Translations under genes and position numbers: made by a program
The notes under the pieces: model-generated
What the model was told of the DNA's origin: nothing
What the model saw: the letters and a program-made list of their open reading frames with translations, nothing else
Database searches by the model: none
Part shown: positions 1 through 9,382 of the stretch, in pieces
Layout of the letters: every line of letters begins with the position of its first letter
How positions within the stretch are numbered: position 1 is the first letter of the stretch
DNA from: an uncultured Pelagibacteraceae bacterium
Lineage (GTDB): Bacteria > Pseudomonadota > Alphaproteobacteria > Pelagibacterales > Pelagibacteraceae
NCBI GenBank assembly: GCA_902624195.1
Contig: CACNWV010000003.1
Coordinates: 30,725-94,724 of the forward strand
Reading direction: 5' to 3'
DNA length: 64,000 nucleotides

Positions 1-537
1 TTGAATACCCAAAAACCTCTAGTTTTATGGTTTACAGGAATTTCTGCTTCAGGAAAGTCTACAATAGCTAATTTAGTTAATGAAAAATTAAAAAAATTAA
101 ATAAAAAATCATATCTGTTAGATGGAGATAATTTACGTCATGGACTTTGTAAAGATTTAGGTTTTTCTGAGTTAGAAAGAAAAGAAAACGTAAGAAGAGC
201 AGCTGAACTATCTAAAATTATTTGCAATATGGGTTATGTTGTTCTTGCTTGTTTTATTTCTCCATTTAAAAAAGAAAGACATATGGCAAAAGAAATTATA
301 GATGAAAATAATTTTATTGAGATTTATTGTAAAGCTTCGATTAAAGTTTGTGAAAAAAGAGACCAAAAAGGGCTTTATAAAAAAGCGAGAAAGGGGGAAA
401 TAAAAAATTTTACCGGGATCAGCTCACCTTATGAGGCACCTACTAACCCAGACTTAATTTTAAATAGTAATAAAAATAAACCTAATGCATTATCTAATAA
501 TATTATAAATTATCTTAAAAAGAATAACTTGATATAA
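1..537 (+). CDS. cysC: adenylylsulfate (APS) kinase, CysC-like; 5' end at window edge, TTG start uncertain
   Basis: P-loop GISASGKST, DGDNLRHGLCKDLGFS and ENVRRAAELSKI motifs of APS kinase. Confidence 0.88.
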   Translation: MNTQKPLVLWFTGISASGKSTIANLVNEKLKKLNKKSYLLDGDNLRHGLCKDLGFSELERKENVRRAAELSKIICNMGYVVLACFISPFKKERHMAKEIIDENNFIEIYCKASIKVCEKRDQKGLYKKARKGEIKNFTGISSPYEAPTNPDLILNSNKNKPNALSNNIINYLKKNNLI

Positions 538-555
538 TATTAATTTAAAAATTTA

Positions 556-1338
556 ATGAAAAAAAAAAATAAACCGTTAGTTAGTATAATTATGAATTGC
601 TACAATGGTGAAAGATTTCTTTCAAAAAGTATTAAAAGTATAATCTTACAATCATACAAAAATTGGGAACTGATTTTTTTTGATAATTTATCGACAGATA
701 AAAGCAAAGATATAGTTAAAAGTTTTAAAGATAAAAGAATTAAATACTTCTATAGTAAAAAGTTTTTAAAATTATATTTTGCTAGAAATCTAGCCATAAA
801 TAAAGCTCGTGGAAAATATATTTCATTTTGTGATACTGACGATTGGTGGAAAAGAAATAAACTTAAAAAACAGGTAAGTTTAATGGAGAGAAAGAATTAT
901 AATTTAACATTTTCCAACATTTTTATGTATAATAATAAAACTAAAACAAGTAAATTATTTTTTCATTCTAAAATACCTAATGGAAAAATGACTCAATTCT
1001 TATTAGATGATTATAAATTGGGAATTTTAACAGTCATGCTTAAGAGAAAAATTTTCAAAAAAAGAAAATTTAACAAAAAGTACGATATTATTGGCGATTT
1101 TGATTTTTTTTTGAAACTCAGTTTAAAAGAAAATTTTTTTTGTGATCCGACTCCGCTTGCTTATCATAGGAAACATGAAAAAAACTTTTCAAAAAAAATT
1201 GATTTATATTTAAACGAACTAGAGGATTGGAGTAAAAAAAACTTATCTAAACTGTCAAATTTAGGTTATTCCCTTTTTAGATTTAGGTTTTTTATGTATA
1301 AGATTAAGCTTAAACAATTAATTGGCTGGGGCGTGTAG
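556..1338 (+). CDS. glycosyltransferase family 2
   Basis: N-terminal PLVSIIMNCYNGERFLSKSIKSIILQSY and ISFCDTDDWW (GT2/GT-A signature). Confidence 0.88.
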   Translation: MKKKNKPLVSIIMNCYNGERFLSKSIKSIILQSYKNWELIFFDNLSTDKSKDIVKSFKDKRIKYFYSKKFLKLYFARNLAINKARGKYISFCDTDDWWKRNKLKKQVSLMERKNYNLTFSNIFMYNNKTKTSKLFFHSKIPNGKMTQFLLDDYKLGILTVMLKRKIFKKRKFNKKYDIIGDFDFFLKLSLKENFFCDPTPLAYHRKHEKNFSKKIDLYLNELEDWSKKNLSKLSNLGYSLFRFRFFMYKIKLKQLIGWGV

Positions 1339-1403
1339 TTCAGTGGTAGAACGCTACGTTGACATCGTAGAGGTCATAAGTTCAATTCTTATCACGCCCA
1401 CCA
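1329..1403 (+). tRNA. tRNA-Val (GAC)
   Basis: Cloverleaf: GGGCGTG/CACGCCC acceptor, CTACG-TTGACAT-CGTAG anticodon arm, encoded CCA. Confidence 0.93.
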
Positions 1404-1465
1404 TAATCCCCTAAAATATACATAATTCTCCTATTTACATACTTATTTAAAGATAATATAAACTG

Positions 1466-1586
1466 TCCGCCTGGTAATTATTGCGTAAGGGTCACACCCG
1501 ATCCCATTCCGAACTCGGAAGTTAAGCCTTACTGCGCCGATGGTACTTTGTCTTAAGACATGGAAGAGTAGGACGTTGCCAGGCTA
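1466..1586 (+). rRNA. rrf: 5S ribosomal RNA (ends approximate)
   Basis: Conserved CACACCCGATCCCATTCCGAACTCGGAAGTTAAG core; CCTGG/CCAGG terminal helix. Confidence 0.95.
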
Positions 1587-1593
1587 AAAAATT

Positions 1594-1719
1594 ATGAAAG
1601 TTGCAAGCTCACTAAAATCGTTAAAAAAAAGAGATTTAAACTCTAAGTTAGTAAAACGAAGAGGAAAACTTTACATAATTAATAAAAAAAATCCAAAATT
1701 TAAAGCTCGCCAAGGTTAA
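1594..1719 (+). CDS. rpmJ: 50S ribosomal protein L36
   Basis: Own translation [41 protein letters not shown] (41 aa); below the ORF-track length cutoff. Confidence 0.93.
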   Translation: MKVASSLKSLKKRDLNSKLVKRRGKLYIINKKNPKFKARQG

Positions 1720-1724
1720 AAAAA

Positions 1725-1835
1725 ATGAGCGAAAATGACTATAAAAAAACTTATAATGGTTTTACAAAATTTGTACTTTGGGGAACAATTGCAGTAATTG
1801 CCCTTTTAGTTATATTGGCGATTACTTTGCTGTAA
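1725..1835 (+). CDS. small single-TM protein, probable aa3-type cytochrome c oxidase subunit IV-like
   Basis: Own translation MSENDYKKTYNGFTKFVLWGTIAVIALLVILAITLL (36 aa); short polar N-terminus plus one TM helix. Confidence 0.65.
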   Translation: MSENDYKKTYNGFTKFVLWGTIAVIALLVILAITLL

Positions 1836-1852
1836 AATCTAAAAATTAATAA

Positions 1853-2947
1853 ATGATGATTGGCTCAATTAAAGAGGATTTAACGTTAGAAAAAAGAATT
1901 TCTATAACACCCGAGTCAGCAAAAAATATTATTGGTCTTGGTTTAAAAGTATGTGTAGAAAAAGATTATGCTGTCCATCTTGGAATTCATGATGATGAAT
2001 ACAAAAAAATTGGAGTTGAAATCAAGAACTCATCATCAGATGTATTTAATTCTAGTAGATTGATTACAAAAGTTAATTGTCCTTCAGAAGAAGAAACTAG
2101 CATCTTAAAAGAAGGTACAATTTTAGTTGGTATGCTTAATCCCTCGAAAAATAAAGATCGAATAAGTGCAATTATAAAAAAAAAAATTAAGCCTTTTTCA
2201 TTAGAACTATTACCTAGGATTACTAGAGCACAATCAATGGATGTTTTATCTTCACAGTCAAACTTAGCTGGATATAGAGCTGTAGTAGATTGTGTTGCTC
2301 AATTTGAAAAAGCTGTGCCGATGATGATGACAGCTGCTGGTACAGTGCCTGCTGCTAAAGTTTTAGTTATTGGAGCAGGTGTAGCAGGTTTACAAGCTAT
2401 AGCAACTGCTAAAAGGTTAGGTGCAATTGTTTCTGCAACAGATGTAAGAGCTGCATCAAAAGAGCAAGTAGAAAGCTTAGGTGGAAAATTTTTAACAGTT
2501 GAACAAAATGAAGATATGGAAACTGCTGGTGGTTACGCGAAAGAAGCATCAGATGAATATAAAAAAAAACAAGCAGAAATGATGAAAGAGGCACTTAAAA
2601 AAAATGATATAGTGATATGCACCGCATTAATTCCCGGAAAACCCGCACCAAGAATTCTAACAGAGGATTTAGTAAAACTCTTGAAACCTGGTTCTATTGT
2701 TTATGATTTAGCAGCGGAACAAGGGGGAAACTCCGCATTTTCAGAAGCAGGCAAGATTAATTCAATTGATGGTATAAAGATAATAGGTGTAAAAAGTTTG
2801 ATGAATAGTTTACCGCTTACTGCTTCAAGCTTATATGCTAAAAACTTATTTAGTTTCATACGCAACTTGTATAGTAGAGAGAAGAAAGATTTTAATATTA
2901 ATTTAGAAGACGAAATAATAGATAAATCATTAATTAAAAAAGTTTAA
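1853..2947 (+). CDS. pntAA: NAD(P) transhydrogenase subunit alpha part 1
   Basis: AlaDH/PNT domain; KVLVIGAGVAGLQAIATAKRLGA, RAASKEQVESLGGKF. Confidence 0.95.
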   Translation: MMIGSIKEDLTLEKRISITPESAKNIIGLGLKVCVEKDYAVHLGIHDDEYKKIGVEIKNSSSDVFNSSRLITKVNCPSEEETSILKEGTILVGMLNPSKNKDRISAIIKKKIKPFSLELLPRITRAQSMDVLSSQSNLAGYRAVVDCVAQFEKAVPMMMTAAGTVPAAKVLVIGAGVAGLQAIATAKRLGAIVSATDVRAASKEQVESLGGKFLTVEQNEDMETAGGYAKEASDEYKKKQAEMMKEALKKNDIVICTALIPGKPAPRILTEDLVKLLKPGSIVYDLAAEQGGNSAFSEAGKINSIDGIKIIGVKSLMNSLPLTASSLYAKNLFSFIRNLYSREKKDFNINLEDEIIDKSLIKKV

Positions 2948-2949
2948 TT

Positions 2950-3261
2950 ATGGAAATAGACCCTTTTATATTTAGATTAAGTATTTTTATTTTATCAATT
3001 TTTATCGGTTACTATGTTGTATGGAGTGTCACTCCATCACTTCATACTCCGTTAATGTCAGTTACTAATGCAATCTCATCAGTTATTATTGTAGGTGCCA
3101 TTATCGCAGCTTTAGCAGGAGCCTCCGAGAGTATTTTTAATACGTCGAGTATCTTTGGATTTATAGCTATCATTTTAGCAGCAATAAATATTTTTGGTGG
3201 TTTCTTGGTGACACAAAGAATGCTTCAAATGTACAAAAAAAAGAAAGATAAAAAGAAATGA
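2950..3261 (+). CDS. pntAB: NAD(P) transhydrogenase subunit alpha part 2
   Basis: 103-aa membrane protein with HTPLMSVTNAISSVIIVGA; next to pntAA/pntB. Confidence 0.95.
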   Translation: MEIDPFIFRLSIFILSIFIGYYVVWSVTPSLHTPLMSVTNAISSVIIVGAIIAALAGASESIFNTSSIFGFIAIILAAINIFGGFLVTQRMLQMYKKKKDKKK

Positions 3262-4661
3262 TCTCAGCAAATCTAGCGGCAATTTTTTATTTAGTATCTG
3301 GAATATTATTTATTCTTGCGCTTAGAGGATTATCATCACCAGATACTTCTAGACAAGGAAACTACTTTGGAATTGCTGGAATGATAATTGCTATCGTAGT
3401 GACATTCCTATCAATTGGAAATTTTTCAACATCCCTAGTTTATGTAATAATATTTTTAGTTATCGGTGGAGCAATCGGTGCTTTTATAGCTTTTAAGATT
3501 CCAATGACCGCAATGCCAGAATTAGTGGCTGGTTTTCACAGTTTAGTAGGTTTAGCAGCAGTTTTTGTCGCGATTGCGGCTTTTCTAAATCCTGCAGCTT
3601 TTAATCTAGGAAATGTCGGTGATATAAAATTAGCGAGCCTAATTGAAATGTCTATTGGAGCAGCAGTAGGGGCAATAACTTTTTCAGGTTCTATAATAGC
3701 TTTTTTAAAGTTAAGAGGAATAATGTCTGGCGCTCCTATTGTATTTAGTGGTCAGCATATTTTAAATTTAGTACTTGGAATAAGTATTTTTGTTTTAATT
3801 TTTTATTTATGTAAAACTCAGTCTACAAATATTTTTTGGACTGTAATTATAATTTCATTTCTTGTCGGAGTTTTATTAATTATTCCTATCGGAGGCGCAG
3901 ATATGCCTGTGGTAATTTCAATGCTAAATTCCTATTCTGGGTGGGCTGCAGCTGGAATAGGTTTTACACTAGAAAATACTGCTTTGATTATAACAGGTGC
4001 GCTTGTCGGATCCTCAGGAGCAATACTTTCATATATAATGTGTAAAGCTATGAACAGATCTTTTGTAAGTGTAATTCTAGGTGGTTTTGGAGCAGACAAT
4101 TCTACTGATGATAAAAAAGAAAAGAAAGATCAAAAGCCAGTTAAAAGTGGTAACGCTGAGGATGCAGCGTTTTTAATGAAAAATGCCTCATCTGTAATTA
4201 TAGTTCCAGGGTACGGTATGGCCGTAGCCCAAGCTCAACACGCTCTGCGAGAGATGGTAGATAAATTAAAAAAAAATGATATTAAAGTTACTTATGCTAT
4301 ACATCCTGTAGCTGGAAGAATGCCTGGCCATATGAATGTTTTATTAGCTGAAGCAAATGTTCCTTATGATGAAGTTTTTGAATTGGAGGATATAAATAAT
4401 GATTTTGCTAATTCTGATGTTGCATTTGTAATTGGAGCAAATGACGTAACAAATCCAGTAGCTAAAACAGATCCAAAAAGCCCAATATTTGGAATGCCTG
4501 TGCTTGATGTTGAAAAATGTAAATCTGTCTTATTTGTTAAAAGAAGCTTATCACCAGGGTATGCCGGTATAGATAATGAACTCTTTTATAAAGATAATAC
4601 TTTAATGTTGTTTGCAGATGCAAAAAAGATGACAGAAGATATAGTTAAAAATTTAGACTAA
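3258..4661 (+). CDS. pntB: NAD(P) transhydrogenase subunit beta
   Basis: Membrane domain followed by IVPGYGMAVAQAQHALREM and HPVAGRMPGHMNVLLAEANVPYD. Confidence 0.96.
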   Translation: MISANLAAIFYLVSGILFILALRGLSSPDTSRQGNYFGIAGMIIAIVVTFLSIGNFSTSLVYVIIFLVIGGAIGAFIAFKIPMTAMPELVAGFHSLVGLAAVFVAIAAFLNPAAFNLGNVGDIKLASLIEMSIGAAVGAITFSGSIIAFLKLRGIMSGAPIVFSGQHILNLVLGISIFVLIFYLCKTQSTNIFWTVIIISFLVGVLLIIPIGGADMPVVISMLNSYSGWAAAGIGFTLENTALIITGALVGSSGAILSYIMCKAMNRSFVSVILGGFGADNSTDDKKEKKDQKPVKSGNAEDAAFLMKNASSVIIVPGYGMAVAQAQHALREMVDKLKKNDIKVTYAIHPVAGRMPGHMNVLLAEANVPYDEVFELEDINNDFANSDVAFVIGANDVTNPVAKTDPKSPIFGMPVLDVEKCKSVLFVKRSLSPGYAGIDNELFYKDNTLMLFADAKKMTEDIVKNLD

Positions 4662-5359
4662 TGAAAACAAAAATCTTTTGTGACATTGCTGACTATAAGA
4701 CGATTAAATTTTTTAATAATAAATCTTTAGTTGATGGCTTTACAACTAATCCAAGTTTAATGCGATTAGCTGGAGCCAAAAATTATAAACAATATTCTCT
4801 TAAAATTTTGAAGATTTGTAAAAAAAAACCTATTTCTTTTGAGGTATTTGCAGATAACTTTAAAGACATGCTCAAACAAGCGTACGAAATTAATTCTTGG
4901 GGTAAAAACGTTTATGTAAAAATTCCAGTTGTAAATTCTAAAGGAGTATTCACAGGACCAGTAATCAAGGAATTAAGTGATAAAGGAATAAAACTCAATA
5001 TTACTGCAGTTTACACATTCGAACAAACTGAAAAGATTTTTAAAAAATTAAATAAAAAAACAAAATCAATAATTTCAATATTTGCCGGTAGAATGGCTGA
5101 TAAAGGTAAGGACCCTCTTCCAATATTTAAAAGAAGCATCTCTTTGACTAAGAAAAATAAAAATATTGAAATTCTTTGGGCTAGTACGAGAGAAGCTTAC
5201 AACTTTATTCAAGCAAAACAACTAAATTGTAATATAATCACAATGCCACCAAAAGTAATAAATCAAATTACTGGATTTGGTAAAAGTTTCAAATCTATGA
5301 CACTAGATACTGTTAAAGGTTTTCTTACTGATAGTAAAAAATCAAGATTCAGTCTTTAA
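4661..5359 (+). CDS. tal: transaldolase / fructose-6-phosphate aldolase family protein
   Basis: FCDIADYKTIK, VDGFTTNPSLM, VYVKIPV, LNITAVYT motifs. Confidence 0.88.
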   Translation: MKTKIFCDIADYKTIKFFNNKSLVDGFTTNPSLMRLAGAKNYKQYSLKILKICKKKPISFEVFADNFKDMLKQAYEINSWGKNVYVKIPVVNSKGVFTGPVIKELSDKGIKLNITAVYTFEQTEKIFKKLNKKTKSIISIFAGRMADKGKDPLPIFKRSISLTKKNKNIEILWASTREAYNFIQAKQLNCNIITMPPKVINQITGFGKSFKSMTLDTVKGFLTDSKKSRFSL

Positions 5360-7179
5360 GAAGCCTTAGCCCTTGATTGCCTTTTTCTTTCATGAGGATC
5401 TAATATTAACTTTCTTAATCTACAAGATTTTGGTGTTATTTCTAAAGCTTCATCTGTATTAAGCATACTTAGCTGTTCGGCTATAGCCATCTTTCTTACT
5501 GGTGTTAAAACTACATTTTCATCAGTTCCTTGAGTCCTCATATTTGTTAGTTTTTTCCCTTTTAAAACATTAATTTCCAAATCACCACTTTTTGAAGAAA
5601 GGCCTACTATCATTCCTTCGTAGACTGGATCATTATGTGTCACAAACATTTCACCTCGAGCTTGTAAATTGAAAATAGCAAACGCAACTGCTTTACCATT
5701 TTCCATGGAAATTAAAGCACCGTTTCTTCTTCCCTCCATATCTCCTGAATATTCTCCATAAGAGTGAAAAATTCTATTTATTACACCAGTACCTTTTGTT
5801 AATGTTAAAAATCTACTTGTGTAACCCATTAATCCCCTAGTTGGTGCATGAAAAATTAATCTTTTTTTATTTTTTCCAGTATCCTTAAGATCAATTAATT
5901 TACCTTTTCTTCTATTCATAGAGTCTATAATTCTTGATGAAAACTCTTCATCTAAATCCATTGTTATTTCTTCAATTGGCTCCATTTTATTACCTTGATC
6001 ATCTTGTTTAATTAAAACTTTTGGCGGGCTAACAGTCATTTCAAAACCCTCTCTTCGCATCTGTGTTAAAAGAATCTCTAACATTAATTCACCTCTACCA
6101 CTTATAACGAAAGCATCTTTATTTTCATTTTCTTCAAAGTTGATCCCAACATTGTTTTCAGCCTCCAAAATTAATCTATCCCTTATTTGAGTACTTGTTA
6201 ATTTTTTTCCTTCCGTCCCTGCTAAAGGAGAACTATTTACGGTAATTGTTATTGACATGGTAGGAGGGTCTATTGGGGTTGCATTAATTGGATCGTTTAT
6301 TTCTAAATCACAAATTGTATCAGCAACGTTAGCTTTTTCTAATCCAGCAATAATTACTATATCTCCAGCCTCACCTTGTTCGATAGGAACTTTTTTTGTT
6401 CCTTCATATCTAAAAATCTTTGTTAGTCTCCCTTCATCAACCTTTTTTCCACTTAGATCTATTGCTTTAATTTGCTGATTTGCTTTTGCAGTTCCTTGGG
6501 CGATTCTTCCTACTAAGCTTCTTCCTAAAAAACTGTCGGCATAAAGGAGTGTAGAAAGCATAGCGAATGGTTTTGTTTTATCAAAAGTTGATGGTTTGAC
6601 ATGTTCAATTATTAAATTTAATAAGGGTTGCAAATTTTCTCTCGGACCATCTATGTCTTTAGAGGCCCAGCCAGATCTTCCGCTTGCGTATAATACTGGA
6701 AAGTCTAGTTGCTCTTCATTTGCATCAAGACTTACAAATAAGTCAAAAGTTTCATCTAATACTTCATTTGCTCTCTGATCCTGTTTATCAAGCTTATTAA
6801 TTACTACAATTGGCTTTAAACCTTGTTTCAAAGCTTTAGATAATACAAATTTCGTTTGTGGCATTACCCCTTCGGCTGAATCAATTAGTAATAATGCTCC
6901 ATCAGCCATATGTAATACTCTTTCAACTTCTGCTGCGAAATCTCTGTGACCAGGAGTATCAATTATATTAATTCTCGAATCTTTCCAATTTATAGATGTA
7001 GGTTTAGCAAGAATTGTTATTCCTCTCTCTTTTTCTAATTCTCCAGAGTCCATTACTCTTTCTTCAACATTTTCATTTTCCCTAAAAGTTCCACTTTGTT
7101 TCATAAGATTATCAATCAAAGTAGTTTTTCCATGATCAACGTGAGCAATAATGGTAATGTTTCTGATTGTGTCTGTCAT
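5356..7179 (-). CDS. typA: ribosome-associated GTPase TypA/BipA
   Basis: RNITIIAHVDHGKTTLIDNL, DTPGHRDF, NKLDK; C-terminal RGLMGYTSRFLTLTKGTG. Confidence 0.97.
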   Translation of the reverse strand: MTDTIRNITIIAHVDHGKTTLIDNLMKQSGTFRENENVEERVMDSGELEKERGITILAKPTSINWKDSRINIIDTPGHRDFAAEVERVLHMADGALLLIDSAEGVMPQTKFVLSKALKQGLKPIVVINKLDKQDQRANEVLDETFDLFVSLDANEEQLDFPVLYASGRSGWASKDIDGPRENLQPLLNLIIEHVKPSTFDKTKPFAMLSTLLYADSFLGRSLVGRIAQGTAKANQQIKAIDLSGKKVDEGRLTKIFRYEGTKKVPIEQGEAGDIVIIAGLEKANVADTICDLEINDPINATPIDPPTMSITITVNSSPLAGTEGKKLTSTQIRDRLILEAENNVGINFEENENKDAFVISGRGELMLEILLTQMRREGFEMTVSPPKVLIKQDDQGNKMEPIEEITMDLDEEFSSRIIDSMNRRKGKLIDLKDTGKNKKRLIFHAPTRGLMGYTSRFLTLTKGTGVINRIFHSYGEYSGDMEGRRNGALISMENGKAVAFAIFNLQARGEMFVTHNDPVYEGMIVGLSSKSGDLEINVLKGKKLTNMRTQGTDENVVLTPVRKMAIAEQLSMLNTDEALEITPKSCRLRKLILDPHERKRQSRAKAS

Positions 7180-7181
7180 TT

Positions 7182-7258
<77 letters not shown>

Positions 7259-7263
7259 TTAAA

Positions 7264-7467
7264 TTACTTCTTTTTTATATTTATAGCTTGTAATTTGTCT
7301 TTTTCTTCTTTTATATCGTAAAATATTTTTTGTTCTTCCTTTAAAACTCTTAGCTTTGAGCTTTCTAGTGAAGAAACATGAAGAAAAATATCTTTCTTTG
7401 TTTTGTCGTCTTTAATAAAACCGTAGCCTTTTTTGGCGTTAAACCATTTTACTTTACCAGATGGCAT
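7264..7467 (-). CDS. cspA: cold-shock domain protein (start refined to MPSGK; the ORF track starts at 7482)
   Basis: GKVKWFNAKKGYGFIKDD (RNP1-type CSD motif). Confidence 0.92.
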   Translation of the reverse strand: MPSGKVKWFNAKKGYGFIKDDKTKKDIFLHVSSLESSKLRVLKEEQKIFYDIKEEKDKLQAINIKKK

Positions 7468-7492
7468 TGTTAATCCTCTCATTTAAATAATT

Positions 7493-7687
7493 TTAGTATC
7501 TATTTTTAAGTTTTTGGAGTTTTTTTATTCTTTTAAGATTTTCAGTTTGAACTCTTTTTTTTCTTTCAGATGGTTTCTCGTAAGTACTTTTCATTTTCAT
7601 AACCTTGAAAAAGCCCTCTTTTTGCAACTTTCTTTTCAGAACCCTTATTGCTTGTTCTACATTGTTATCTTTAACTTCTATTTTAAT
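7493..7687 (-). CDS. rpsU: 30S ribosomal protein S21, apparent ATT start codon
   Basis: Own translation (I/M)KIEVKDNNVEQAIRVLKRKLQKEGFFKVMKMKSTYEKPSERKKRVQTENLKRIKKLQKLKNRY; GGAGG 5 nt upstream of ATT; no ATG/GTG/TTG available. Confidence 0.88.
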   Translation of the reverse strand: MKIEVKDNNVEQAIRVLKRKLQKEGFFKVMKMKSTYEKPSERKKRVQTENLKRIKKLQKLKNRY

Positions 7688-7738
7688 AAAAACCTCCAGT
7701 TAATTTTCAAGCTAGGTATCATTTGAATGATTGTTTGT

Positions 7739-8323
7739 CTATAGAGAAGCTGCTTGAGCCTTTTTTTCCTCTCTAATTTTAGCTTTTCTCTCTCTTTCTA
7801 TTCTCCTTTTTGCCTTTTCTAAACTTTTTTGAAAAGCTTCTTGCGTACATAAGGCTAAAATAACAGGATCCCGAGGTTTTAAATTTGAAAAATTCCAATA
7901 ACTTCTTTTTCTAATTAAAGAAACCGTACCTTTTGTACTTCCAACTAGTTTTGAAATTTGCCCGTCAGTTAATTCTGAAGCGTTCTTGCATAACCATAAA
8001 ATCGCATCAGGTCTATCTTGTCTTTTGGACAAAGGTGTATATTTTGGTTTTTTTCTCTCCTTTATTTCAACTTCTTCTAACTTTTTTAATAAACTTAATT
8101 TTCTAAGAGGATCCTTAGAACATTTTTCAATTTCCTCTCTAGAAAGTTGACCAGCTAATATTGGATTGTAAGCTTTAATACCTTTTGCAACGTCACCATC
8201 AGCTATTCCTTTAATTTCCAATTCATGTAAATCACAAAATTCGGCAATCTGTTTAAAGGTTAACGTGGTATTTTCAACAAGCCAAACAGCTGTAGCTTTT
8301 GGCATAAAAGGTGTCTCTGACAT
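7739..8323 (-). CDS. DUF1013 family cell-cycle transcriptional regulator (TrcR-like)
   Basis: MPKATAVWLVENTTLTFKQIAEFCDLHELEIKGIADGD; alphaproteobacterial DUF1013 signature. Confidence 0.82.
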   Translation of the reverse strand: MSETPFMPKATAVWLVENTTLTFKQIAEFCDLHELEIKGIADGDVAKGIKAYNPILAGQLSREEIEKCSKDPLRKLSLLKKLEEVEIKERKKPKYTPLSKRQDRPDAILWLCKNASELTDGQISKLVGSTKGTVSLIRKRSYWNFSNLKPRDPVILALCTQEAFQKSLEKAKRRIERERKAKIREEKKAQAASL

Positions 8324-8328
8324 AATTC

Positions 8329-8589
8329 TTATTTTTTTGATCTTAAGTTACTAAATTTTTTGTTATATTTACTTACTCTACCTTTATCTAAAATCTTTTG
8401 TGCCCCTCCTGTCCAAGCATAATGAGATTTTGGATCAATATCTAATTTTAAAACATCATTTTCTTTACCCCATGTGGATCTTGTCTCGAATTCTGATCCA
8501 TCAGTCATAACAACTTTAATTTTATGGTAATTAGGGTGTATGTTTTTTTTCATGTGCGGAGTTTTATATGAATAATCCTTTTTACTCAA
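8329..8589 (-). CDS. rpmE: 50S ribosomal protein L31 (true start may be the internal [10 protein letters not shown])
   Basis: [53 protein letters not shown]. Confidence 0.94.
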   Translation of the reverse strand: MSKKDYSYKTPHMKKNIHPNYHKIKVVMTDGSEFETRSTWGKENDVLKLDIDPKSHYAWTGGAQKILDKGRVSKYNKKFSNLRSKK

Positions 8590-9382
8590 TATCTTTTTTG
8601 TTTAATAAACCTCTTAATTCATCATGAATATTTGCATTTGTAGCCAAAATATTCTTTACTAAAGGTAAATTTTTATCTTCATCAAAAAATTCAACAAACC
8701 CGCCAGCTTCTTTTAAAATAATTATTCCTGCGGCTATATCCCAATAATTTAGTTCTCTTTGCCAATATCCATCAAATCTACCACAGGCCACATAAGCTAC
8801 ATCTAAAGCAGCGCTACCTAATTTTCTAATGTTAGAGACACTTTTAGAAACATTTATATATTCAGAAAAAATTTTGTCTTTAATTTTACTGGATCCGTTT
8901 GGACCCCCAGTCACAATAAGACTATCCTTAATATTTTTTTTATTTGAAACTCTTATCCTTGAATTATTGAGGTAAGATCCATTACCTTTTTCAGCACAAA
9001 ACATTTCGTTCATAATAGGATTAAATATAACACCACATTTAACTTCATCATTTTCCTCATAAGCAATTGATATTGCAAATTGAGGTATGCCATTTAAAAA
9101 GTTCATTGTTCCATCTATTGGATCAATTATCCATCTATTATCCAAATTAGATTTATTTATTATCCCCGTTTCTTCAGTTACTATCCCGTAATCAGGGTGA
9201 GCTTTTTGTAATTCGTCTATTATAATTTTTTCAGTTCTTTTATCTGCTGATGTTACAAAATCTCCAGGACCTTTAGTTGAAACTTGTAAATTTTCTATTT
9301 CTCCAAAATCCCTTATAAGCGATCTTGAAGCTTTCATACATGCTCTTGTTATCAAATTAATTTGAGGAGAATTTAATCTCAT
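8582..9382 (-). CDS. suhB: inositol monophosphatase family protein (SuhB-like)
   Basis: [44 protein letters not shown]. Confidence 0.92.
   Translation of the reverse strand: MRLNSPQINLITRACMKASRSLIRDFGEIENLQVSTKGPGDFVTSADKRTEKIIIDELQKAHPDYGIVTEETGIINKSNLDNRWIIDPIDGTMNFLNGIPQFAISIAYEENDEVKCGVIFNPIMNEMFCAEKGNGSYLNNSRIRVSNKKNIKDSLIVTGGPNGSSKIKDKIFSEYINVSKSVSNIRKLGSAALDVAYVACGRFDGYWQRELNYWDIAAGIIILKEAGGFVEFFDEDKNLPLVKNILATNANIHDELRGLLNKKDIE

Noticed and set aside
556-620. Long poly-A run (A11) at the start of the glycosyltransferase as a potential frameshift
   Set aside because: The frame remains open and the GT2 motif is intact, so no disruption is evident.
2409-2594. Antisense ORF (61 aa, -) inside pntAA
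   Set aside because: Lies fully antisense to a strongly conserved gene; low-complexity L/F/H composition typical of shadow ORFs.
3836-4045. ORF 3836..4045 (+) inside pntB
   Set aside because: Out-of-frame with PntB; odd composition; no start-site signal.
6257-6478. ORFs 6257..6478 and 6596..6778 (+) inside typA
   Set aside because: Shadow ORFs antisense to TypA with no recognisable domain.
7514-7726. 70-aa ORF on + strand (MEFFYSFKIF...)
   Set aside because: Antisense to the S21 gene read on the minus strand, which explains the conservation of this segment.
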